DNA from: a virus
Virus record (IMG/VR): IMGVR_UViG_3300003323_001042
Span: 1-37,557 of that record
Direction: 5' to 3' (one strand)
DNA: 37,557 nt
Every line of letters begins with the position of its first letter. The first letter of the stretch is position 1. Both the position numbers and the translations under genes were made by a program. The notes beneath the pieces are model-generated. The model searched no databases, was not told where the DNA came from, and worked only from the letters and a program-made list of their open reading frames with translations. Of the stretch, positions 21,628 through 29,854 are shown piece by piece.

Positions 21628-21680
21628 TTGAAGAAAATCCTCTAAAATACCTTGGAAAATTTTTAGATTCTAAAGAATAA
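21621..21680 (+). CDS. possible 19-residue peptide ending LDSKE
   Basis: MVIEENPLKYLGKFLDSKE then TAA. Its last codons (about 17 bases, TTAGATTCTAAAGAATA) recur as the end of the next gene at 21797-21813, so this may be a duplicated gene tail rather than a working gene. Confidence 0.25.
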   Translation: MVIEENPLKYLGKFLDSKE

Positions 21681-21682
21681 CT

Positions 21683-21814
21683 ATGGTTCCTCAATGTCCT
21701 TATAATTGCTCAAATTGTCGAGAACTTGAAGTGGAATATGCCCAAGATCAAGTACGGGCAGAGCAAATAGAAAAAATGAATAGAGAAAAAGAAAATTTAG
21801 ATTCTAAAGAATAG
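21683..21814 (+). CDS. 43-residue Cys-containing helical protein
   Basis: MVPQCPYNCSNCRELEVEYA, then a charged helix ending LDSKE. Three Cys in C-xxx-C-xx-C may bind metal. Ends TAG. Family unknown. Confidence 0.45.
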   Translation: MVPQCPYNCSNCRELEVEYAQDQVRAEQIEKMNREKENLDSKE

Positions 21815-21818
21815 ATTT

Positions 21819-22070
21819 ATGGAAACCAAGAGTATAGAACAGGAGAGCCTTATAGAATTAATGAATCAAATCCCTGCAAATGAATATTTTTTGACTTCAT
21901 ATTCTGGAATTGCAACAATTGGAGATAGAGTTTGGTATTGGGGTGCATGGGATGATAATGAAAAGGTTACGATTGGTGAAACTGGTGGCCATACGGTATT
22001 GGAAGCGACGAAACAAATGATTAAATTTTTGAAAAATAAAAATAAACTTAGAAGGACGGAAACTGTTTAA
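21819..22070 (+). CDS. 83-residue hypothetical protein
   Basis: An N-terminal helix (SIEQESLIELMNQIPA), a beta-rich centre with WYWGAWDDNEKVTIGETGG, and a C-terminal helix (TVLEATKQMIKFLKNK). No metal or catalytic motif. Same operon as the regulator. Unknown family. Confidence 0.6.
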   Translation: METKSIEQESLIELMNQIPANEYFLTSYSGIATIGDRVWYWGAWDDNEKVTIGETGGHTVLEATKQMIKFLKNKNKLRRTETV

Positions 22071-22095
22071 TTTTAGATCAATCTAAGGATTAATT

Positions 22096-22269
22096 ATGAA
22101 AGTAAAATCTAAAACTTGTAAAAGATGTAAAGATTGGTGCGGTTGTCATAAATTCGATCATTTATCAGAATTATTTAAAAATAATCAAAGGCCTATATAT
22201 TGTTTATGGTGTAATGGTGGAATGTCACCCCAAAAACAAATAGAATTACGTGATGAATTTATTAAATGA
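22096..22269 (+). CDS. 57-residue zinc-finger protein
   Basis: CKRCKDWCGCHKFDH and YCLWCNGG supply six Cys and two His for a treble-clef-like zinc site, then a helix ELRDEFIK. It resembles the N-terminal fingers of HNH-type proteins without the nuclease part. Ends TGA. Confidence 0.55.
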   Translation: MKVKSKTCKRCKDWCGCHKFDHLSELFKNNQRPIYCLWCNGGMSPQKQIELRDEFIK

Positions 22270-22288
22270 CTATGCTCTCTTACGAAAT

Positions 22289-22453
22289 ATGCAAATTACT
22301 TTTAATTTTAAAAAAATATCAGTTGGAGATACCATCCATTTAGGAGATCAGTATGATTTAATCGTTATCCAGAAACAAAGAAATAAGATCACAATAGAAA
22401 TTTTACAGAACGATATTTCTCTTCGACCTGTAGATTATAAGAAGTTAAATTAA
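22289..22453 (+). CDS. 54-residue beta-rich protein
   Basis: MQITFNFKKISVGDTIHLGD, then strands and VDYKKLN. Start at ATG 22289; a GTG/ATG at 22250-22253 would overlap the previous gene. It could be a small barrel. Unknown. Confidence 0.5.
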   Translation: MQITFNFKKISVGDTIHLGDQYDLIVIQKQRNKITIEILQNDISLRPVDYKKLN

Positions 22454-22456
22454 AGC

Positions 22457-22477
22457 TTGTCGTCAACGCATAAAATG
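22457..22477 (+). promoter_or_regulatory. shared late-type motif, copy 2
   Basis: TTGTCGTCAACGCA followed by TAAAATG, 50 bases before the ATG at 22507 that opens the packaging and structural operon. It matches the copy before the lysis genes at 5717. Candidate late promoter. Confidence 0.5.
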
Positions 22478-22506
22478 CAATCATTATTCTAGATTGTTAT
22501 TTTTTT

Positions 22507-22695
22507 ATGTTCGTTATTTTTCTTTGCCGATCATGTGAACAGGTCATCAAAGAAGTGGAAGTTCAGATGCCTCCTCCTATGGGTGAAAGATTGGGAATAG
22601 TTGCTGATAATTGTTATGAATGTTGGAGAAAAAAAGTGAATGAAGCGCTCGACGAATTTAACCAGCAGAAAAAATTAAAAAATTTATTTGTATGA
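22507..22695 (+). CDS. 62-residue zinc-ribbon protein
   Basis: FLCRSCEQV and NCYECWRKK form a four-Cys ribbon, followed by a charged helix. First gene of the late operon; it overlaps the metallopeptidase by 4 bases. Could be a late regulator, but nothing in the sequence proves it. Confidence 0.6.
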   Translation: MFVIFLCRSCEQVIKEVEVQMPPPMGERLGIVADNCYECWRKKVNEALDEFNQQKKLKNLFV

Positions 22696-23081
22696 ATCAA
22701 AAAATTCAAGAAAAAACGTATAAAGCTTTTGAAAATTATATTCATTCCGTTATTCAAGAATTTATTCCAATTCTATTGCTTCAACAGTATTTTTTTACTG
22801 TTGAAAAATATAAAGGGGAAAAAGCAGGATTGATTATGGAATGTGAATTAAGATACCCTTATTTGGATGCGACCATTCGTTATTCTGAAAAAGCTTTTGA
22901 TTGGTGGAAAAATGAAAAATCTATCAAGCCTTATATTGTTCATGAGTTAGCACATTTAATTACCGATCCTTTTTATTCAAAAGCTACTCAGCGCTTTGTT
23001 TCTAATTATGAAATCGAAGATGAACGAGAAAAGCTTACGGATTTGATTTCTAATATTGTTTTAAAATTACGTAACAAATAG
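22692..23081 (+). CDS. zincin-like metallopeptidase-fold protein
   Basis: 129 residues. His84-Glu-x-x-His88 in VHELAHLITDPF is the zinc-binding and catalytic motif; the later DEREKLTDLI may give the third ligand. Proteins of this kind are often found just before the terminase genes in phages; their substrate is unknown. Coupled to both neighbours by short spacing. Confidence 0.7.
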   Translation: MNQKIQEKTYKAFENYIHSVIQEFIPILLLQQYFFTVEKYKGEKAGLIMECELRYPYLDATIRYSEKAFDWWKNEKSIKPYIVHELAHLITDPFYSKATQRFVSNYEIEDEREKLTDLISNIVLKLRNK

Positions 23082-23083
23082 TC

Positions 23084-23575
23084 ATGACTGATGAAATTAA
23101 AAAAACAGGAAGGCCTAAAGAGTATAAATCGGAATACGTCAGTATGGTTTATGAATATTTAGCTTCTTGTAAAGATGAAGAGGTTAAAAGAGTTGTAACT
23201 GACGGTGAAAAATCTACCTCATACCAATACAGAGTGAAGGTAAATTTGCCCACGATTGAAGGATTAGCACTATTTTTGCATGTCAGTAAAGATACTATTT
23301 ATGAATGGGAAAAGGAGAGTATTGATACACTGTTTTCCGACGCATTAGTCAAGCTTCGACAAGAGCAGGCTGTAAAACTTATCAATGGCGGTTTGTCTGG
23401 TGATTACACTTCAAAGATCGCAACGGTTCTTTTGAATCAACATGGTTATAGGGAGCAAACTGCACAGGAAATTACCGGTAAAGATGGAAAAGATTTAATT
23501 CCTCATCCTATCTTAGGAAATGTACGAAAAGACAACGGCAACCAGGAAAGTAACACAGCTGAAAAAAAGAATTAG
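23084..23575 (+). CDS. terS: terminase small subunit
   Basis: 163 residues. KKTGRPKEYKSEYV start, then a helix-turn-helix (LPTIEGLALFLHVSKDTIYE, EWEKES), an oligomerisation helical region (LVKLRQEQAVKLINGG) and a GYREQTAQEITG tail. This matches the small-subunit pattern, and the large subunit follows with a 56-base overlap. It selects the packaging site and regulates the motor. Confidence 0.8.
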   Translation: MTDEIKKTGRPKEYKSEYVSMVYEYLASCKDEEVKRVVTDGEKSTSYQYRVKVNLPTIEGLALFLHVSKDTIYEWEKESIDTLFSDALVKLRQEQAVKLINGGLSGDYTSKIATVLLNQHGYREQTAQEITGKDGKDLIPHPILGNVRKDNGNQESNTAEKKN

Positions 23576-24806
23576 GGCTGTTCAGGGTGGAACTTCGGCG
23601 TCTAAAACTATTAGTATTTTGCTTTGTTTGATTGATTTTTCGCAATCGGATGAAGTCCAAACACTCACAAGTATAGTTTCAGAGTCCGTCCCGCATTTGA
23701 AGCGTGGAGCCATTCGCGATTTCAAAAATATCATGAAATCTCATAACTATTGGCGAGATTCACGGTGGAATAGTACTGATTCGATATATACATTCGAGAC
23801 TGGAAGCCAGATAGAATTTTTCAGTTCTGATAATGGCGATAAGCTTCGCGGTGCTCGTCGTGATAGACTTTTTATTAATGAGGCCAATAACGTTGCGTTT
23901 GACGCTTTTGAGCAATTAGAGGTTCGTACTAAGGAGTTCGTTTTTCTTGACTGGAATCCAACCAATGAGTTTTGGTTTTATTCTGAGATTCTAGGGAAAC
24001 GTGAAGATGTCGACCATTTGATACTTACCTATTTAGATAATGAGGCTCTTGATGTTTCTATCGTTGAATCTATCGAGCAGCGCAAGAATAGGCCTGGATG
24101 GTGGCAAGTTTATGGATTAGGACAACTGGGAGAGGTAGAGGGTAAAATTTATAAGGGATGGCAAATTATCGATGAAGTTCCTGCCGAAGCCAGGCTGATA
24201 CGAAGAGGATTAGATTTTGGTTATAGTATTGATCCCACTGTTCTCGAAGATATCTATAGCTGGAATGGTGCTTTTGTAATCGATGAACAGCTCTATCAAA
24301 AAGGTCAGAGCAACAAGAATATTGCTGATTTCATCCTTAATCTAGAAGATCCCGATAGGCTTGTCGTAGGAGACAGCGCGGAGCCAAAGAGTATAGATGA
24401 AATAAGGTCGTATGGAGTAAATATCATCGGTGCAACTAAGGGGCCAGGAAGCGTATATCAGGGTATTCAGTATGTGCAAGATCAGAAGATTTTCATAACT
24501 AAACGAAGTGTCAAAACCATTAAAGCTTATCGTAATTATCTTTTTGTAATAGACAAAAACGGAAAAATTATTAATGAGCCTGATGATTCTATTCATGAAT
24601 GGAGTAACCCTATGGACGCTATTCGATATGGGTTTAATTCGATTTATAAAGCAAAAGAAAATACGCAAGAAAAAGATTACGAAAAGGCCGCTAGGAGGTT
24701 TATTTCTTCTGGACAGGAGCGCAAGGTGATGTCTTCTTCTCCTTCTTATCGACAGAAATATGAGGAGTATGAAGATGCGGCATTAGATTTTATTTCTTCT
24801 ATTTAA
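23520..24806 (+). CDS. terL: terminase large subunit
   Basis: 428 residues. Walker A QGGTSASKT (22-30), Walker B RLFINEAN (about 115-122), and a C-terminal RNase H-like nuclease with three acidic residues: Asp232 in RLDFGYS, Asp285 in VVGDSAEP and Asp366 in NPMDAIRY. The long overlap with terS is real because the Walker A region is already within reach of the only plausible ATG. It packages DNA into the capsid. Confidence 0.95.
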   Translation: MYEKTTATRKVTQLKKRIRAVQGGTSASKTISILLCLIDFSQSDEVQTLTSIVSESVPHLKRGAIRDFKNIMKSHNYWRDSRWNSTDSIYTFETGSQIEFFSSDNGDKLRGARRDRLFINEANNVAFDAFEQLEVRTKEFVFLDWNPTNEFWFYSEILGKREDVDHLILTYLDNEALDVSIVESIEQRKNRPGWWQVYGLGQLGEVEGKIYKGWQIIDEVPAEARLIRRGLDFGYSIDPTVLEDIYSWNGAFVIDEQLYQKGQSNKNIADFILNLEDPDRLVVGDSAEPKSIDEIRSYGVNIIGATKGPGSVYQGIQYVQDQKIFITKRSVKTIKAYRNYLFVIDKNGKIINEPDDSIHEWSNPMDAIRYGFNSIYKAKENTQEKDYEKAARRFISSGQERKVMSSSPSYRQKYEEYEDAALDFISSI

Positions 24807-24812
24807 ACCAAT

Positions 24813-24899
24813 ATGTCTGACGAAAATTCTAAAAAACCTTTGACTCCTCAAGAATGGTTAAAGATTATTAATAATTTCTCGGAAAAAATAAAAGGTTAA
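24813..24899 (+). CDS. 28-residue acidic/basic peptide
   Basis: MSDENSKKPLTPQEWLKIIN and a short helix end IKG and TAA. It sits between terL and portal with normal spacing. No known family. Confidence 0.4.
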   Translation: MSDENSKKPLTPQEWLKIINNFSEKIKG

Positions 24900-24909
24900 A
24901 AACTCCAAT

Positions 24910-24934
24910 GGCGCATTTATTTACTTTTTGCACC
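24910..24934 (+). promoter_or_regulatory. start-abutting hairpin (portal)
   Basis: GGCGCA, 13 bases, TGCACC (one mismatch), ending 1 base before the portal ATG at 24936. Similar hairpins precede the genes at 32363 and 34863. Confidence 0.5.
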
Positions 24935-24935
24935 T

Positions 24936-26756
24936 ATGGATTCTAGTAAAACACTCGATTATCAGCCTAAACTTAACATCGTTAATGATACGGAAGATAA
25001 AGCCGTTCAGACGTTCCTTGAAGTTATCCGAAAGAACTTAACGGTTAAGGTGAGGCAGGACGGTCGGAACCAAACCATTCTTAAGCTTTTTCAAGAACAG
25101 TTTGAGTTAACTGATCCTTCAGGTTCCCGAAAGATAAGCTCTAAACTTCTTCAGCAAGCGATGTGGTTTGTTTTGAATCGCATTAAATTACTTGATTTCG
25201 AAATTCACGGGACGAACGCGTCAACAGCGGCAGAAGAACTTGTTACAGCCGGTGTAACCACCGTTATGCGGAGAGGCGGTTGGATTTCGGCTGTAATGGG
25301 GAAAGGTGGAGCGATGCATAAAGCCATTCCTTTTGGTGACGGGTTTGTGATGATTGGAACTGATCCAGAAAGTGACAACCCTATATTTTTTACACCAACT
25401 TCAAATTCAAATAATTACTTTGATTCGTATGCTACCGTTCTTCGCGGTGGTGGTATTGGTCGTGATTGTAAAAAATGGGTCACAATCTTTTCGATGTCGA
25501 AGAATGAATTTATTGAACAGTTCCCAGATTTTAAGGATAAAGTAGCCTACGGGAGAATTCCAAGAGATACCAGTTATTGGAAAGAAACAGAACGTGATTA
25601 CCACCAAACCGCGCAGATACAAGACGATATTATTGAGGTTGGTTATGGATATGATATTTCCAATATGGCTTTTTGTGTATTTGCCGGTAAAGCTTGCACC
25701 ATTATTAAAAAGATGCAAAAAGACAAATATCCTTTCATTCTTTATCAGGGAAATCCAAAAAATAAAAACAAGAAAAAGAAAGGAAAGCCATATATTCCTG
25801 TCCTCCAATTTTTGTGCTGGCCTTCCATGGAAGGATTTTATAATTATGGTATTGGGGGAATGCTTTATGACATTGCTATTATTCAGCGTCGATTAATGAA
25901 TCTTGCCATAGGGCACATTGAAGAGAACACCTATCCGTTTACTCTTGTAAATCTTCCTCAGGGGGAAGCCGCAAAGTTTTTCAACAAGCTTGAGTTAGCT
26001 GGTGAGATGAGAGCTAAAGGAAAGAAAGGAATGGTCGCTCTTGAATATGATCCAAATAGCCCAGGAACAAGCAAGGTAGATGCGCAGGCGCTTACGACGC
26101 AGAACCTCATTAATGAATGGGAGATTGTTTTTAATCGCCTGGATCAGGAAATTAAACGCATGGGAATTAATATTGATGAAATCCAAGACGCTCAAGATCC
26201 TAATCAGTTAGCCACTTCTATTCTTGCGGAACGTGAAACTTCTGATGCTTTCGTTAAGCAAATTCAAGAATGGAATGGCCCAACTTATGATTTCGCTCTT
26301 GAAGTTACTATGGATTTTATGAGGCAGTTTATTGATAAAGACGATGAAACTATTATTGATATTCCTGAAATGCTAGAAACCGATAGTGGGGATAAAGTCC
26401 CTTATAGCAATTTTACACTAGGGCAAATAGCTGAAGCTTTACGGCAAGATCATTATTATGGTCGATCCAACTATAGATCAGGAGCAATCACAAGCCATGT
26501 CGTAAGGTTCGCTGAAATTGGACGTATGTTGCCACTTACACAACCTGGTTCACCGGCCCAAATGAAACTGCTTCAAGAGTCTGCGGAATTAAATAATATG
26601 AAGTTTAGTGAAAAAGATTTTCAAGCACCCCAACCCTCGCCACAAGGTCAAGGGCCGAATAATCCACAGGCGAATCAGGGCTTATCATTGCCAACACCAA
26701 CGGAAACTGACCGAACTTCAATTAACCCTAAAGATAAAAGTATGGCCACTTCGTAA
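24936..26756 (+). CDS. portal protein
   Basis: 606 residues directly after terL and before scaffold and capsid genes, the usual portal position. It has a mixed alpha/beta N-terminal half (FVMIGTDPESDNPIFFTPTS, typical of portal wing regions), a long central helix region (LMNLAIGHIEENTYPF, then QEIKRMGINIDEIQDAQDPN) and a Gln/Pro-rich C-terminal tail. The length fits podovirus head-tail connectors. Family named by position and architecture. Confidence 0.82.
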   Translation: MDSSKTLDYQPKLNIVNDTEDKAVQTFLEVIRKNLTVKVRQDGRNQTILKLFQEQFELTDPSGSRKISSKLLQQAMWFVLNRIKLLDFEIHGTNASTAAEELVTAGVTTVMRRGGWISAVMGKGGAMHKAIPFGDGFVMIGTDPESDNPIFFTPTSNSNNYFDSYATVLRGGGIGRDCKKWVTIFSMSKNEFIEQFPDFKDKVAYGRIPRDTSYWKETERDYHQTAQIQDDIIEVGYGYDISNMAFCVFAGKACTIIKKMQKDKYPFILYQGNPKNKNKKKKGKPYIPVLQFLCWPSMEGFYNYGIGGMLYDIAIIQRRLMNLAIGHIEENTYPFTLVNLPQGEAAKFFNKLELAGEMRAKGKKGMVALEYDPNSPGTSKVDAQALTTQNLINEWEIVFNRLDQEIKRMGINIDEIQDAQDPNQLATSILAERETSDAFVKQIQEWNGPTYDFALEVTMDFMRQFIDKDDETIIDIPEMLETDSGDKVPYSNFTLGQIAEALRQDHYYGRSNYRSGAITSHVVRFAEIGRMLPLTQPGSPAQMKLLQESAELNNMKFSEKDFQAPQPSPQGQGPNNPQANQGLSLPTPTETDRTSINPKDKSMATS

Positions 26757-26772
26757 TTTTAGGTTGCGGTCA

Positions 26773-27180
26773 ATGGAGAATTTTGTATGTTCTGATCAGA
26801 TGAGAAAAAAACAATCAATAAATTATACGGCGCTACGACAGTTCCTTGAAAATAAGGCGGTCGAGAAAGACCGAAGCCCGTGTGAAAAAGTTTTAGGCAC
26901 GAATACAAAGGTACATAAATTTGCTCAATTCTTCGAGGAACATGCTTTGGATCTAGAAGTTATTGCTACGGCAAAATTAGTTGAATGGACTTCTGACCCC
27001 AAGAATAAATTTAATTATGAAGAAAGATCAGCTTTTATGGAAGGGATCGGGAAAATAGGAGCATTCTTCGCTGAATGTTTGGCTGAACGCGAGCAAGAAC
27101 GTCAAGAAAATCAATTAAATGTCACCTCTAGTATCGAGGGGGGAGCGCCACCCTACTTCGATACTGAAGGTGGTATTTAA
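26773..27180 (+). CDS. hypothetical protein between portal and scaffold
   Basis: 135 residues, start at the ATG at 26773, which sits inside a GGTTGCGGTCAATGG motif resembling the first half of the late motif. Basic N-terminus (MRKKQSINYTALRQFLENKA), then helices (FAQFFEEHALDLEVIATAKL, ECLAEREQERQENQ) and a Gly-rich end. Could be a head-assembly or connector accessory. Family not recognised. Confidence 0.65.
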   Translation: MENFVCSDQMRKKQSINYTALRQFLENKAVEKDRSPCEKVLGTNTKVHKFAQFFEEHALDLEVIATAKLVEWTSDPKNKFNYEERSAFMEGIGKIGAFFAECLAEREQERQENQLNVTSSIEGGAPPYFDTEGGI

Positions 27181-27214
27181 ACCATAATTGTTCTTTCTTA
27201 ACCCAACTCTATAC

Positions 27215-27907
27215 ATGTCTGACATGCTAAACACAGACGACAGTGATCAACTCTTCGACACTGAAGCCAGTGAAGATACCGCAGATACCGCTACTGACAC
27301 CACTGAGGGAACTGAAGAGCCCAAAGAAGGTGAACAGGGGCAAGAGGTATTAGACCTACAAGAGCCCAGCTCTGGTAAGTCCACTAAAACTTCGAACGCT
27401 GCGACCGTTCGCGCCAAACAAGCTGAAGTTTGGGCAAATCGTATTATGAGCGGTGAAAAAACTCTCGACGATATGCCTAAAAATCTTGGCTGGCTTAAAA
27501 AGGATGTTGAAAAACTCCTTGATGGCGATACGGTTAAATCTTCGGTAAGTGTGGAAGAAGTTGTCCGTGATGAAGTGGCTTTTAAGTCACAAATGGAGCG
27601 GATCAACTCTTTATCGCTTACGAAATCACAGCGATCGGAACTTCAATCTGAATATTCAGATTTGCGTTTAAGAGGATATTCTCGATCGGAGGCTCTAAAA
27701 AAAGCTTCAAAGATCGCAGGAATTCAATTAAATTCAACTGAAGGTGATGTTGAAGCCCGAAAACGGGATATGGCTCTCCCTAAAAATCAAGGAAGCCAGA
27801 ACACTGAAGATGTGGACGTCAATGATACCAAAATCACTGACCCTAAATTTAGGAAATTACCAGAAAAGAAAAGGCTCGAAATCCTGAAAAGGATGGCTAC
27901 TACGTAG
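27215..27907 (+). CDS. scaffolding protein
   Basis: Start at the ATG at 27215 (230 residues). The first 60 residues are strongly acidic and low in complexity (TDDSDQLFDTEASEDTADTA), followed by helical regions (QAEVWANRIMSGEKTLDDMP, then SQMERINSLSLTKSQRSELQ) and a basic C-terminus, typical of scaffold proteins that bind coat protein through a basic tail. Position between portal and major capsid gene agrees. Confidence 0.75.
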   Translation: MSDMLNTDDSDQLFDTEASEDTADTATDTTEGTEEPKEGEQGQEVLDLQEPSSGKSTKTSNAATVRAKQAEVWANRIMSGEKTLDDMPKNLGWLKKDVEKLLDGDTVKSSVSVEEVVRDEVAFKSQMERINSLSLTKSQRSELQSEYSDLRLRGYSRSEALKKASKIAGIQLNSTEGDVEARKRDMALPKNQGSQNTEDVDVNDTKITDPKFRKLPEKKRLEILKRMATT

Positions 27908-27914
27908 GCCGCGG

Positions 27915-27944
27915 GTTGAGAAGATAAATATTTATCTTCTTAAC
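27915..27944 (+). promoter_or_regulatory. 15-bp palindromic hairpin upstream of capsid gene
   Basis: GTTGAGAAGATAAAT pairs along its full length with ATTTATCTTCTTAAC (one G-T pair), ending 10 bases before the capsid ATG. Could stabilise or process the capsid mRNA, or act as an operator. No T-run follows. Confidence 0.55.
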
Positions 27945-27954
27945 TTAATTTCAC

Positions 27955-29139
27955 ATGACTGCTATTGCTGGTGCTAACGCTTCAGCTCTTGTACCGCAGA
28001 TATGGTTACCCATGGTACAGGACTTCTTGAACAACCGTTTGATTGCTCGAGAAATTGCCGAAACTAAATATCAGGCCGACCTTGTTGATGGCGATACTAT
28101 CAACTTCCCTTCTGTTGGTAATCTCCGCATCCAAAATGCTCCAGTAGATACCGACTTAACCATTGACGCTATTACTTCATCTCAAAGTTCGCTTGTCGTG
28201 AATCAATCACGTGCAGTGACTTTTGGTATGAACAAAATACAGGAAAGACAAGCTCGTGCTGATTACGGTGCTAAGCTTGCTTATCAAGCATCTTTCTTAC
28301 TGGCTAATGATGTCGATCAGCAGTTACTTAATACTGGTGTGACCGGAGCTGGACAATCTGTATCAGGTTTCACTACCATTGATGCTGGAAATATTTTCAA
28401 ATTAGTCACTTCTGCTCGTTCCGCTCTAAGCCGTGCAAATGCTACTGATGGGGATATGTTTGCTGTTATCGATCCAGAGCGTGAGGCTGTACTTTCACAG
28501 ACTTACGCTGCTACAGGTTTCCAGCAGGCAGATTACGCACTTTTGAATCAATTTATTGGTAAATCAAATGGATTCAAATTTTACGTTTCCAATAACCTTC
28601 CATCGACGCAATCATTGACGGTGGCTGTTAACCCGACCGCAGGTGATTCATTTGCTGTAGGTGGAGTCACGTTTAATTTTGTTGCAAATGGGACAGCTAC
28701 CAATCCAGGTGATATTTCTATTGGTGCCAATGCTGCTGCGACCCAGGCCATCATCGTTAATGCGATTAATGGTACAGGAACTCCAGGAGCTTCTACATAT
28801 ATTGATTTCACTTCGCCAGACGACAATCGTAAATTCTTGTTAAATCAAGTTTTTAATTGCGGAAGTTTCTCTTCAAATAAAGCGACCATTACTGCTTTTG
28901 GTCGTATTGGGAATACGGCAACGTTTACGTCAGGTTCTAACTTCTTTGGAACTGAAACAACCAATCTTCTTTTTGGACGTCAAGGGGCTATCGCTCTTGG
29001 TATGCAAATTGAACCAAATCTTACGGTCGTTCAAGAGCCTAAACAATTCCGAAGAAACTACCTCACAGGAACTCTCTACGGAACCAAAGTATTTAGCAGA
29101 AATGCTAATCGTCTTTGCAAAGTAACTATTAATGCTTAA
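27955..29139 (+). CDS. major capsid protein (HK97/P22-coat-like)
   Basis: 394 residues. An N-terminal region ALVPQIWLPMVQDFLNNRLI, a long-arm-like strand region (GDTINFPSVGNLRI), helical spine (YGAKLAYQASFLLANDVDQQ), ADYALLNQFIGKSNGFKFYV and C-terminal TVVQEPKQFRRNYLTGTLYG match P22-coat-like capsid proteins. Between about residues 222 and 310 is an inserted Gly/Ala/Thr-rich beta segment, AGDSFAVGGVTFNFVANGT, reminiscent of a surface domain. It follows the scaffold gene. Confidence 0.85.
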   Translation: MTAIAGANASALVPQIWLPMVQDFLNNRLIAREIAETKYQADLVDGDTINFPSVGNLRIQNAPVDTDLTIDAITSSQSSLVVNQSRAVTFGMNKIQERQARADYGAKLAYQASFLLANDVDQQLLNTGVTGAGQSVSGFTTIDAGNIFKLVTSARSALSRANATDGDMFAVIDPEREAVLSQTYAATGFQQADYALLNQFIGKSNGFKFYVSNNLPSTQSLTVAVNPTAGDSFAVGGVTFNFVANGTATNPGDISIGANAAATQAIIVNAINGTGTPGASTYIDFTSPDDNRKFLLNQVFNCGSFSSNKATITAFGRIGNTATFTSGSNFFGTETTNLLFGRQGAIALGMQIEPNLTVVQEPKQFRRNYLTGTLYGTKVFSRNANRLCKVTINA

Positions 29140-29150
29140 TCCCAACTTTT

Positions 29151-29504
29151 ATGGCTGGTGGTAAAAATCCAAATTATCTACAGAATATTAATATTCCGGT
29201 GACAACAGGAGCGGCCGCAAGCGGAGCTGTTACGGTAAATGATTATCACGTTCAAGTGACTTCAGAATCTCTTACAACGGCAGCTGGCGCGACGTATACT
29301 TTGACTCTTACGAATAATAAGATCAAAGCTACATCAATTGTATTAGTTACGGTCGGGAATGGTAGTAATTCGGCCGGGACTCCGTCCCTTGCCTCCGTTA
29401 CTCCTGCTTCTGGAAGCGTAGTGATAATCGTTCAAAACATTCATGCATCTGCTGCATTAAACGGAACACTAAAATTCAATATTGTTACGATAAATCCTGT
29501 TTAG
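29151..29504 (+). CDS. probable capsid decoration protein
   Basis: 117 residues, start MAGGKNPNYLQNINIPVTTG, then all-beta Thr/Ser/Ala-rich strands (TYTLTLTNNKIKATSIVLVT, SGSVVIIVQNIHASAALNGT). A small beta protein directly after the capsid gene suggests a head-decoration role. Inference from position and composition. Confidence 0.6.
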   Translation: MAGGKNPNYLQNINIPVTTGAAASGAVTVNDYHVQVTSESLTTAAGATYTLTLTNNKIKATSIVLVTVGNGSNSAGTPSLASVTPASGSVVIIVQNIHASAALNGTLKFNIVTINPV

Positions 29505-29564
29505 GTAAATATGGGAAGTCTCTTTAATGGGGCTTCCTTATTTGCTTAATCACTAAAAAAATTT

Positions 29565-29843
29565 ATGGCTGATAATTTTTTCACCGTAGTTATGGGACAA
29601 CCAAAATCTACGTATGCGATCACCCCGAGCGATTCGACTGATCTGACCACCACTGTAAAAAAAGGAATTTTTGTATCTGTTCCTTCAGGGGCAACAACTA
29701 CAGTCGCTTTCAAGCTCGCTAATGATACAGCAGCACAATCAGTCTCTTTGACTGCATCACAATATCTTCCTGGAGAATTTATTCGCGTTATGAGTACGGG
29801 AACAACTTTAAATGGAGCCACCATTATCGGATACGGTAATTAA
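29565..29843 (+). CDS. small beta-rich virion protein
   Basis: 92 residues: MADNFFTVVMGQPKSTYAIT, then alternating strands to IIGYGN. The Thr/Val-rich composition resembles its neighbour. Probably a decoration or head-fibre protein. A GGAAG/CTTCC hairpin lies in the 60-base gap before it, near 29514-29534. Confidence 0.6.
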   Translation: MADNFFTVVMGQPKSTYAITPSDSTDLTTTVKKGIFVSVPSGATTTVAFKLANDTAAQSVSLTASQYLPGEFIRVMSTGTTLNGATIIGYGN

Positions 29844-29854
29844 TAATTTTTCAA

